NCBI GenBank assembly: GCA_036231525.1
Contig: JAZAGZ010000083.1
Location: 1-31,451, forward strand
Length of the DNA: 31,451 nt
From: UBA6522 sp036231525
Lineage (GTDB): Bacteria; Pseudomonadota; Gammaproteobacteria; Steroidobacterales; Rariloculaceae
Direction of reading: 5' to 3'
The position numbers were made by a program, and so were the translations under genes. Shown in pieces: positions 24,868 to 31,451 of the stretch. Numbering within the stretch: the first letter of the stretch is position 1; each line of letters begins with the position of its first letter. The notes below the pieces were generated by a model that saw only the letters and a program-made list of their open reading frames with translations, was not told where the DNA came from and searched no databases.

Positions 24868-24883
24868 GCACAACATCTTGTGT
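24868..24883 (+). promoter_or_regulatory. NrdR-like box 2
   Basis: GCACAACATCTTGTGT matches the NrdR consensus at 14 of 16 positions. It sits just after the predicted transcription start, a classic repressor position. It is the core of a longer near-palindrome from CCAGT (24863) to ACTGG (24889), whose remaining pairs are two G-T wobbles. Confidence 0.65.
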
Positions 24884-24994
24884 TACTGGTTTTCGCTAGA
24901 AATAGATGAAACGGGCGGCTTGAAGCCAGCCGAGGGGATGGTTTTGCCGCGAAAAAGTGCTGTCGAATTTGGAGTTAAGGGGGGGTCAGCACAA

Positions 24995-27142
24995 ATGAAA
25001 TCAGCGCTTGAGCTGAATGCTACAAAAGTTGCGGAGCTATCTCTGCAAGAGGCATCTCAAAGTATTTGGGATACAAAGTATCGTCTTCGAACTAAGTCCG
25101 GTGAACCTGTGGATAGGGATATTCAGGAGACCTATGAGAGGGTTGCACGAGCGCTGGCAGATGTGGAAGACGAATCCCGGCGTGACTACTGGTATGAGCA
25201 GTTTGTTTGGGCGCTACAGCAGGGGGCAATTCCGGCGGGACGCATCGTATCTAATGCCGGTGCAGGCGCGCATAAGCCAGCGACCTCCACAATCAACTGT
25301 ACTGTTTCAGGAACCGTTGAGGATTCTATGCACCAAATTCTGGACAAGGTTCATGAAGCCGGATTGACGCTCAAAGCGGGGTGTGGGATTGGTTATGAGT
25401 TCTCGACGCTAAGGCCCCGAGGCGCTTATGTATCTGGTGCCGGTGCATATACTTCTGGACCCCTATCCTTCATGGATATCTACGACAAGATGTGCTTCAC
25501 GGTGTCTTCGGCAGGTGGGCGGCGAGGAGCTCAGATGGGGACTTTCGATGTTGGGCATCCAGACGCGATGGAGTTTATCCGTTCAAAGCGAGAGGATGGC
25601 CGTCTACGGCAATTCAATCTGTCCCTCCTGATTACCGATGATTTTATGCAGGCCGTTAAGGAAGATCGGCCATGGCCGCTTGCTTTCCCGGTTACTCAAA
25701 AAGAGGTGGATGAAGACGAGATTGATCTGGATGATGAAGAGCAGGTGGTCTGGAGAGAGTGGTCGGTACAAGACCAGTACGTTCGAAACGATAGTGGACT
25801 TATCGCGTGTCGGGTCTATAAAACGATTCCAGCTCGGCGGATGTGGGACGTCATCATGTCCTCGACTTATGATTTTGCGGAGCCCGGCTTCGTGCTGATC
25901 GATAGGGTTAATGAGCTAAATAACAATTGGTGGTGCGAGAATATTAGGGCCACTAATCCTTGTGGTGAGCAGCCGTTGCCGGCTTATGGGGCATGCCTCC
26001 TGGGCTCGGTTAACCTAACGAAATTTGTTATTGATCCGTTCACCGATGAAGCGCGCTTCGATTGGGAAGGGTACCGTGAAGTTGTTCGTGTATTTACTCG
26101 AATGCTGGATAACGTCGTCGAGATTAATGGGTTGCCATTGACTGCCCAACGCGAGGAGATTCTGAGAAAACGTCGGCATGGAATGGGATTTCTGGGACTT
26201 GGGTCAACTCTTACGCTATTAAGAATGCGTTATGGATCACCGGAATCTGTGCAATTTACCGAAGATGTTGCCCGAGAGCTGGCTATCTCAGGCTGGGAAA
26301 TGGGACTGGAGCTTGCCAGGGAGAAAGGTCCCGCACCTATTTTAGCGGAGTCGTTCAAGGTTACAGAGGACATGCTTCGCAAGAGGCCAGCCATGGAAGT
26401 GGATGGTTGGCGAGTGGGCGACAGTATTCCAGGACGGATTTTGCATGCTCGTTACAGCCACTACATGAATAAAGTAGCTGAAGTGGCTCCGGACCTGGTA
26501 GAAAAACTCGCAAAGGAAGGCGCTAGATTTACTCATCATAGTTCTATCGCGCCCACGGGAACCATTGCTCTTTCATTGGCAAACAATGCCAGTAATGGAA
26601 TAGAGCCGTCTTTCGCTCATCACTATTTTCGGAACGTAATTAGGGAAGGGAAAAAGACAAAGGAAAAGGTGGGTGTTTTCTCCTTTGAACTTCTTGCTTA
26701 TCGAGAATTGATCAACCCTGATGCAAACCCAGATTCCGCTGATTCAGCAGAGTCTATGCCGGATTATTTTGTGAGTTCAGAGGACATTACTCCGAGAGAG
26801 CATGTAGATATACAAGCGGCTGCTCAAACTTGGGTAGATTCCTCTATTTCGAAGACAGCGAACGTTCCAGCTGACTATCCGTACGAGGAGTTCAAGGATA
26901 TTTATCTATATTCCTACGAGAAGGGTCTGAAGGGGTGTACTACTTTTCGTTTTAATCCCGAAGCCTTCCAGGGCGTACTCGTAAAGGAAAAAGACTTAAA
27001 AAACACGACATATCGGTTCACATTAGAGAACGGGAGTGTTGTGGAAGCAAAGGGCGACGATGAAATTTCGTATGACGGTGAGGTGCATACTGCGGCAAAT
27101 CTCTTTGATGCTCTAAAAGAAGGGTATTACGGGAAACTTTAA
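24995..27142 (+). CDS. nrdJa: Adenosylcobalamin-dependent (class II) ribonucleotide reductase, catalytic part NrdJa
   Basis: A 715-residue reductase that makes deoxyribonucleotides with a B12-generated thiyl radical and so works with or without oxygen. The ATG at 24995 is chosen for its AAGGGGGG site about 10 bases upstream; upstream in-frame starts at 24938 and 24878 (TTG) lack proper sites and the latter lies inside NrdR box 2. Active-site motifs: Cys102 (STINCTVSG), the loop LKAGCGIGYEFSTLRPRG, and NPCGEQPLP with Asn321, Cys323 (radical) and Glu325, then SIAPTGTIALSLANNASNGI. The redox-active C-terminal cysteines are missing here and are supplied by nrdJb downstream, as in the split enzyme of Pseudomonas. 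Confidence 0.95.
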   Translation: MKSALELNATKVAELSLQEASQSIWDTKYRLRTKSGEPVDRDIQETYERVARALADVEDESRRDYWYEQFVWALQQGAIPAGRIVSNAGAGAHKPATSTINCTVSGTVEDSMHQILDKVHEAGLTLKAGCGIGYEFSTLRPRGAYVSGAGAYTSGPLSFMDIYDKMCFTVSSAGGRRGAQMGTFDVGHPDAMEFIRSKREDGRLRQFNLSLLITDDFMQAVKEDRPWPLAFPVTQKEVDEDEIDLDDEEQVVWREWSVQDQYVRNDSGLIACRVYKTIPARRMWDVIMSSTYDFAEPGFVLIDRVNELNNNWWCENIRATNPCGEQPLPAYGACLLGSVNLTKFVIDPFTDEARFDWEGYREVVRVFTRMLDNVVEINGLPLTAQREEILRKRRHGMGFLGLGSTLTLLRMRYGSPESVQFTEDVARELAISGWEMGLELAREKGPAPILAESFKVTEDMLRKRPAMEVDGWRVGDSIPGRILHARYSHYMNKVAEVAPDLVEKLAKEGARFTHHSSIAPTGTIALSLANNASNGIEPSFAHHYFRNVIREGKKTKEKVGVFSFELLAYRELINPDANPDSADSAESMPDYFVSSEDITPREHVDIQAAAQTWVDSSISKTANVPADYPYEEFKDIYLYSYEKGLKGCTTFRFNPEAFQGVLVKEKDLKNTTYRFTLENGSVVEAKGDDEISYDGEVHTAANLFDALKEGYYGKL

Positions 27143-27146
27143 TTTC

Positions 27147-27311
27147 ATGGAAGACAATACACAGAAGGCTTTTAAAAATATCAAGCGGGATAAGGTGGTT
27201 TTCTGGAGGGCTGAGGCTAGTGACTTGAAATGGCTGAGGCCTGTTCAAAAGGTTACTCAACAATCAGTGCCATGCGAACTATGGAGACCGAGGCAACAGG
27301 AAGATCAGTAA
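27147..27311 (+). CDS. Possible small protein between nrdJa and nrdJb
   Basis: A 54-codon ORF in a different frame from both neighbours. Its ATG lies 4 bases after the nrdJa stop and its TAA overlaps the nrdJb ATG (TAATG), so it fills the gap exactly. The product is basic with several tryptophans (KVVFWRAEASDLKWLRPVQ) and one cysteine, with no signal or recognised domain. There is no strong ribosome binding site of its own, so translation would depend on coupling to nrdJa. It may be a real small protein, a coupling device that delivers ribosomes to nrdJb, or chance. Confidence 0.4.
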   Translation: MEDNTQKAFKNIKRDKVVFWRAEASDLKWLRPVQKVTQQSVPCELWRPRQQEDQ

Positions 27312-28024
27312 TGTCGCGTATAGAGGTGGAAGACAAAATAGTGAAGTACAGCGTCACGCAAGATGGGGCAGGCGCTGACTTAGCGTCGACGCCACCATCA
27401 GTAACGGAGCAGAGTTCCGAGGAAGCGAAAGTTATCCGGATGCATGAGAAGCTTGAGCGTCCGGAGGTGCTTATTGGGTCTACCTATAAGGTGAAAACAC
27501 CTGTAGCCGAACACGCGATGTACGTAACAATCAACGATATCGTTCTCAACCAAGGCACCGAATACGAGAAGCGACGACCATTCGAGATTTTTATCAACTC
27601 GAAAAACCTGGACCATTATCAGTGGATCGTCGCTCTGACTCGAATTATGTCTGCTGTATTCCGTAAAGGTGGGGACGTCACGTTTCTTGTTGAAGAACTC
27701 AAAGAGGTATTTGATCCTCGGGGAGGTTACTGGCAACCTGGAGGGATATTCATGCCCTCCATTATCGCGGAACTCGGGTACATCGTAGAACGACACCTCA
27801 TTGAAATTGGTCTTCTAAAACCGGTAGAACTTGATGAAGAACAGCAAAAAGTAATTGAAGGGAAGCGAGCTGATTTTGAAGCTCGTGATGGGCAAAAGGA
27901 TGCCTTTGCAGAGAATAAATTTCCGGAGGGAGCGCAACTTTGCGGTAAGTGCAACACGGCAGCAAGTGTAATGTTGGATGGTTGTTTGACTTGTTTGAAC
28001 TGTGGGTACTCCAAATGCGGCTGA
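27311..28024 (+). CDS. nrdJb: Class II ribonucleotide reductase, C-terminal part NrdJb
   Basis: A 237-residue second part of a split class II reductase. The ATG at 27311 has AGGAAG about 8 bases upstream and gives the family-like start SRIEVEDKIVKYSV; the frame is open to 27230 but that extension overlaps the intervening ORF and looks non-coding. The middle (EHAMYVTINDIVL, FEIFINSKNLDHYQW, FRKGGDVTFLVEELKEVFDP) continues the reductase fold; the end has six cysteines in about 27 residues (CGKC, GCLTCLNC, YSKCG), a zinc-ribbon-like tail including the cysteines that re-reduce the active site. It ends with the terminator at 28079. Confidence 0.93.
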   Translation: MSRIEVEDKIVKYSVTQDGAGADLASTPPSVTEQSSEEAKVIRMHEKLERPEVLIGSTYKVKTPVAEHAMYVTINDIVLNQGTEYEKRRPFEIFINSKNLDHYQWIVALTRIMSAVFRKGGDVTFLVEELKEVFDPRGGYWQPGGIFMPSIIAELGYIVERHLIEIGLLKPVELDEEQQKVIEGKRADFEARDGQKDAFAENKFPEGAQLCGKCNTAASVMLDGCLTCLNCGYSKCG

Positions 28025-28078
28025 TATTAGCGTGAACAAACGATATTTGCCGTTTTAGTATTTTGTTGATCCGCCGTT

Positions 28079-28120
28079 GGTCCGCCCTTTAACTTTCGAA
28101 AGTAGGGCGGACCTTTTTTT
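28079..28120 (+). terminator. Rho-independent terminator of the nrdJ operon
   Basis: GGTCCGCCCT pairs perfectly with AGGGCGGACC, enclosing the smaller palindrome ACTTTCGAAAGT, and is followed by seven T. It lies 54 bases after the nrdJb stop and isolates the reductase unit from hldE. Confidence 0.95.
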
Positions 28121-28206
28121 AGCAAGCATTTCCAGACAAATCTCTGGGAATTCTGCGTGCGGAAAACGTAGAATGAGAAGGTTCTTTCTGTAAGAGTAGC
28201 AACTCT

Positions 28207-29628
28207 GTGACGCTTAATATCCCTGATTTTTCATCCCTACAAATACTTGTTGCTGGTGATGCGATGCTGGACGAGTACTGCTTTGGGGATACAGGACGTA
28301 TATCACCAGAAGCACCAGTACCCGTGGTCAAAACTAACAGAAGCGAGCAGAGGCCGGGGGGTGCGGCTAACGTTGCGTATAACATTGCTGCACTAGGATC
28401 CTCCACCCATCTGGTGGCAGTAGTAGGGGCTGATATTCATGGACAGGAATTGGCAGAACTTCTCACCGCCAGTAATGTAGAGTGCCATTTTCTTCAGACT
28501 AGCGATGCCCCGACTATCCATAAGCTGCGGGTATTATCTCGTAATCAACAACTCATTCGGCTGGATTCTGAAGAAGCTTTTATCAGTCATGGAGAGGCTT
28601 TTGCCAATCTGTTTGTAGAGTTGTTGACGGATACAAATGTGGTTGTGCTATCCGATTATGGTAAAGGCTCGCTTAGCCAGGTTGAACAACTAATTGCCTC
28701 ATCGAATGCCGCAGCGGTACCTGTTTTGGTTGACCCTAAGGGTTCGGAATTTTATCGCTATAAAGGTGCGACCGTTTTGACGCCAAACGAGGGTGAGTTT
28801 GCATCCGTAGTTGGAAGCTGGGGCACGGAGAATGGATTTCTTTCACTAGGGGAAGCTCTGCGGGATGATCTTGATTTGGAAGCGCTACTCGTAACTCGAG
28901 GGGAGAATGGCCTAACTCTATTTGCACGGGGGGAACAGGCCGTATCTTTCCTCGCGGAGGCACGTGAAGTGTTCGATGTTACGGGTGCTGGGGACACGGT
29001 CATCAGTTTGATGGCTGCTGGTATTGGTTGTGGATTAAACCTTGAAGAGGCAGCGGCTCTTGCAAATCTTGGCGCTGGACTTGTTGTGCGAAAAATTGGT
29101 GTCGCGAGTGTAAGCACATCGGAGATTAGAATGGCATTACATCGCAAGGGAACCGGTGGTTGGGGCCTTGTGAGCGCCGATGAGCTAGAGTCGTTAGTAA
29201 AGGAGGCGCAAACATGCGGTGAGCGTGTTGTCATGACGAATGGGTGTTTTGATATTCTCCATGCTGGGCATGTAAGTTATTTGGAGGAAGCGAAGGCACT
29301 CGGTAATCGTCTGATTGTGGCGGTCAACGATGATGATTCTGTTACGCGGCTGAAAGGTAATTCACGACCTATTAACTCGCTTGCGGATCGAATGACGGTG
29401 CTTGCCGGTTTGGCGGCTGTAGACTGGGTTGTGGCCTTTTCGGCAGATACGCCTGCAGAGCTAGTTTCAAGACTTTTACCGGACGTCTTGGTTAAAGGTG
29501 GAGACTATCAAGCCGACGAGATTGTCGGTGGTAAGGCCGTTATTCAAAATGGTGGTGAAGTACGAATTCTTAGCTTACAGGAAGGTTTGTCTACGAGTGC
29601 GATGATCGAATCGATCCGTAAGACTTAA
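28207..29628 (+). CDS. hldE: Bifunctional heptose-7-phosphate kinase / heptose-1-phosphate adenylyltransferase
   Basis: A 473-residue two-domain enzyme of ADP-heptose synthesis for the LPS core (E. coli HldE 477). Residues 1 to about 315 are a ribokinase-type domain: VAGDAMLDEY, GGAANVAYNIAALG, VDPKG and the catalytic-base motif DVTGAGDT (Asp263). Residues about 340-473 are a nucleotidyltransferase: TNGCFDILHAGHVSYL (HxGH at 352-355), VAVNDDDSVTRLKG, then LVKGGDYQADEIVGG. GTG start. It stands alone after the nrd terminator, with its stop one base from the convergent tolC stop. Its presence shows that the organism makes heptose-containing LPS. Confidence 0.96.
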   Translation: MTLNIPDFSSLQILVAGDAMLDEYCFGDTGRISPEAPVPVVKTNRSEQRPGGAANVAYNIAALGSSTHLVAVVGADIHGQELAELLTASNVECHFLQTSDAPTIHKLRVLSRNQQLIRLDSEEAFISHGEAFANLFVELLTDTNVVVLSDYGKGSLSQVEQLIASSNAAAVPVLVDPKGSEFYRYKGATVLTPNEGEFASVVGSWGTENGFLSLGEALRDDLDLEALLVTRGENGLTLFARGEQAVSFLAEAREVFDVTGAGDTVISLMAAGIGCGLNLEEAAALANLGAGLVVRKIGVASVSTSEIRMALHRKGTGGWGLVSADELESLVKEAQTCGERVVMTNGCFDILHAGHVSYLEEAKALGNRLIVAVNDDDSVTRLKGNSRPINSLADRMTVLAGLAAVDWVVAFSADTPAELVSRLLPDVLVKGGDYQADEIVGGKAVIQNGGEVRILSLQEGLSTSAMIESIRKT

Positions 29629-29629
29629 G

Positions 29630-31051
29630 TTATTCTTCCAGCCAGCCGTTGATTTCCTCAAAATCTCCGATATTTAAGCTTCCAGCCGCTAGCTTGAGTC
29701 GCAAGACGTTCAGAATGTAGTCATATCGACTCCTGGCATAAGAGGTTTCTGCTTGCCTTAGATTGTTTTGAGACACGAGTACGTCGACCGTCGTTCTGGT
29801 ACCTACTTCGAAGCCTGCTTCGGTCGCTAGTAACGCAGTCTGTGATGATTCGACGGCCTGGCGAAGAGCTCTGACCCGAGAAATTTCGGAGATGACGCTC
29901 AAATAGGCGTCTCGCGTCTCGCGTTCTGTGGCTCGTGCAACTTGTTCTAATGCTTCTAGTGAAGCGCGGTGTACATAAACAGATTGCTGAATCCGAGATG
30001 AATTAAAACCACCTGAATAAAGTGGAATGCTGAAGTTAAGCGCTACTCCATAGCTTTCGGAGTTGCTACGTGAGGGGGTTTCTTGAAGCGGACAAGGCCC
30101 ACTCTCATAGCATGGTGCATTATTGAGTAAGTTGTTAATCCGAGTGGTTCTGTTACCTGATTCACCGAGGGTTGCTGACAGACTTAAAGTAGGTAGCCGA
30201 AAGCTGCGTTCGATAGCGATGTCGTCGAGAGTAATGTCAGAAGCTATCCGACTTGAGATCAATGGTAGATTCTGGTCCAGTGCGGTTTGAACCCAGGCCT
30301 CGGCGTTAGCGGGGTCGGGTCGAAGTAGAGGGATTTCCTCAGCAGGCCCTGCAAGGTCTACAATCGATACGCCAATAATTTCGCGTAGGAATTCTTGCGT
30401 GGTAGCAAGGTTTTGCCGGGCTCCTATTTCCGCGGCAATGGCCAGATCGAATCCGGCTTGCGCTTCCTGTACATCGGTGACAGCAATAAGCCCGACCTCG
30501 AAACGGCGTTCTGCCTGCTCCAACTGGCGACCAATGGCTTCCCGTGCCGCTACCTCGGACGCTAGTGTGTCCTCTGCGGCTAAAACTAGGAAGTATGTGG
30601 TCGCAACTCGAACAAGCAAATCCTGACGGGCAACTTGGTAGTCTGTTTCGGCTTGGGCGAGATGTTTGTCGGCTTGCTTCAGGGCCAAAAACTGGCCCCA
30701 ATCAAATACGGTCTGTGTCAACCGAACATTGAAATTTGAGCTGCTTCGATCTACTTCCGTACTGATGATGTCCGGATCCGGTTCTCCGGTCGCGAAACTA
30801 GTAGGACGGTTAGGATCTTTTGAATATTGAGACGATGAGCCTGCTGAAAAAGTTAACCATGGCAGTACTGCGCTACGTGCTTGAGGTTTTACTTCTAATC
30901 TCGCAAGGTAATTCGCTTCGGCCCCACGCATGATCGGGTCATATTCCAAAGCGCTTTGATAAATGTCTAACAAATCCTCCGCTACTGTCTGCGAAGCTGC
31001 GCATGTGAGTAAACTAATTAAGATGCATAAGCGATTTATGTAATGACTCAT
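29630..31051 (-). CDS. tolC: TolC-family outer-membrane efflux channel
   Basis: A 473-residue protein with signal peptide (MSHYINRLCILISLLTCAAS to about TVAE). It has the internal duplication of the family: each half carries long amphipathic helices (LLDIYQSALEYDPIMRGAEA; LEQAERRFEVGLIAVTDVQE in the first half, AATEAGFEVGTRT-like TEAGFEVGTRTTVDVLVSQ in the second) and strands such as FNVRLTQTVFDWG and VALNFSIPLYSGG. The trimer forms a channel through the outer membrane and a tunnel into the periplasm for tripartite pumps and type I secretion. An RND pump gene ends 63 bases upstream on the same strand, so it probably serves that pump; a general TolC role is also possible. Confidence 0.93.
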   Translation of the reverse strand: MSHYINRLCILISLLTCAASQTVAEDLLDIYQSALEYDPIMRGAEANYLARLEVKPQARSAVLPWLTFSAGSSSQYSKDPNRPTSFATGEPDPDIISTEVDRSSSNFNVRLTQTVFDWGQFLALKQADKHLAQAETDYQVARQDLLVRVATTYFLVLAAEDTLASEVAAREAIGRQLEQAERRFEVGLIAVTDVQEAQAGFDLAIAAEIGARQNLATTQEFLREIIGVSIVDLAGPAEEIPLLRPDPANAEAWVQTALDQNLPLISSRIASDITLDDIAIERSFRLPTLSLSATLGESGNRTTRINNLLNNAPCYESGPCPLQETPSRSNSESYGVALNFSIPLYSGGFNSSRIQQSVYVHRASLEALEQVARATERETRDAYLSVISEISRVRALRQAVESSQTALLATEAGFEVGTRTTVDVLVSQNNLRQAETSYARSRYDYILNVLRLKLAAGSLNIGDFEEINGWLEE

Positions 31052-31114
31052 GGTGGACCTACCATTTAGTTAGTTATGTCAACTTGGACTCTAAAACCGG
31101 AGAACGGAATCTAC

Positions 31115-31451
31115 TCAGGTATCAAAAATTGGCTCGGTTTGTGTTTTATCCATAAACCAACCCATTGGTAATAAGTCTTCTAGGATTAAGTAGAGACTTG
31201 GGACCAGGAATAGGGTCATCATAGTGGCGAATAGCACACCCCAGCCCAGGGAGATGGCCATGGGGACAACGAAAGCTGTATTTGGATTATTAGATAACAT
31301 CAGGGGAACTAAGCCCACAAAAGTGGTTAACGAGGTAAGCAAAATAGGTCGAAATCTGACGATACCAGCACGCACTGTTGCCTCGTTGATCGATACGCCC
31401 TGTCTGCGCAATCTGTTGATGTAATGCACCATCACCAAGCTTGCGTTTACA
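31115..31451 (-). CDS. RND efflux pump, C-terminal end (cut by window edge)
   Basis: The last 111 codons of a gene that continues beyond the window; the frame is open to the edge. The product begins VNASLVMVHYINRLRRQG, then IVRFRPILLTSLTTFVGLVPLML and a hydrophobic end (FATMMTLFLVPSLYLI), the typical last transmembrane segments of AcrB/HAE1-family inner-membrane transporters, with the conserved RxRPILLT motif. Ends in a short cytoplasmic tail (DKTQTEPIFDT). Upstream of tolC on the same strand, so likely one efflux operon. The substrate cannot be told from this fragment. Confidence 0.92.
   Translation of the reverse strand, partial: VNASLVMVHYINRLRRQGVSINEATVRAGIVRFRPILLTSLTTFVGLVPLMLSNNPNTAFVVPMAISLGWGVLFATMMTLFLVPSLYLILEDLLPMGWFMDKTQTEPIFDT

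Noticed and set aside
24878..24994. N-terminal extension of NrdJa from a TTG at 24878
   Set aside because: The start lies within NrdR-like box 2 and lacks a ribosome binding site; ATG 24995 has a strong one.
27230..27310. N-terminal extension of NrdJb
   Set aside because: It overlaps the intervening ORF, does not resemble family N-termini, and ATG 27311 has a proper ribosome binding site.

Overview
The window is chromosomal DNA of a gammaproteobacterium, probably an uncultivated, Gram-negative, aerobic lineage. The grounds are the rpsU-yqeY-dnaG-rpoD operon divergent from tsaD-folB-folK with cca nearby (an order close to that of Pseudomonas), a class II ribonucleotide reductase split into nrdJa and nrdJb as in Pseudomonas, a bifunctional hldE for LPS heptose, a TolC/RND efflux pair, and many signal peptides. 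I do not name a genus. Single-nucleotide gaps between convergent genes show a compact genome.

Layout. 1-1.5 kb: a small secreted protein, a tRNA with CAU anticodon (probably tRNA-Ile2) and a secreted MORN-repeat protein. 1.5-3.8 kb: lepA followed by what looks like only the first ~25 codons of lepB. 3.8-8.2 kb: a cluster of predicted exported proteins of unknown role: two DUF6152-type proteins on opposite strands, an LVIVD-type beta-propeller and an unknown secreted protein. 8.4-9.8 kb: a visibly AT-richer pair, a TPR protein and a membrane-anchored coiled-coil protein. 9.9-15 kb: a secreted thermonuclease and the macromolecular synthesis operon (rpsU, yqeY, dnaG, rpoD). 15-21.8 kb: tsaD, folB, folK, a Gly/Met-rich secreted peptide, a pteridine-reductase-like SDR, a MidA/NDUFAF7-like methyltransferase, a predicted outer-membrane barrel and cca. 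21.8-24.4 kb: a putative zinc aminopeptidase and a DegQ/DegP-type protease. 24.4-28.1 kb: nrdJa, a 54-codon ORF and nrdJb, preceded by two NrdR-like boxes and closed by a strong terminator. 28.2-31.4 kb: hldE, tolC and the 3' end of an RND pump gene.

How the genes work together. Most of the window is housekeeping: translation (LepA, bS21, TsaD, Cca), replication priming and dNTP supply (DnaG, NrdJab), transcription (RpoD), folate synthesis (FolB, FolK, the SDR), and envelope maintenance and efflux (HldE, DegQ, TolC/RND). The unusual material is the lepB remnant at the edge of the DUF6152/LVIVD cluster, a 56-bp element duplicated (50/56 identical) upstream of two unrelated exported-protein genes, and a small ORF that fits exactly between the two halves of the split reductase. 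No CRISPR array, insertion sequence, prophage or rRNA gene was seen.
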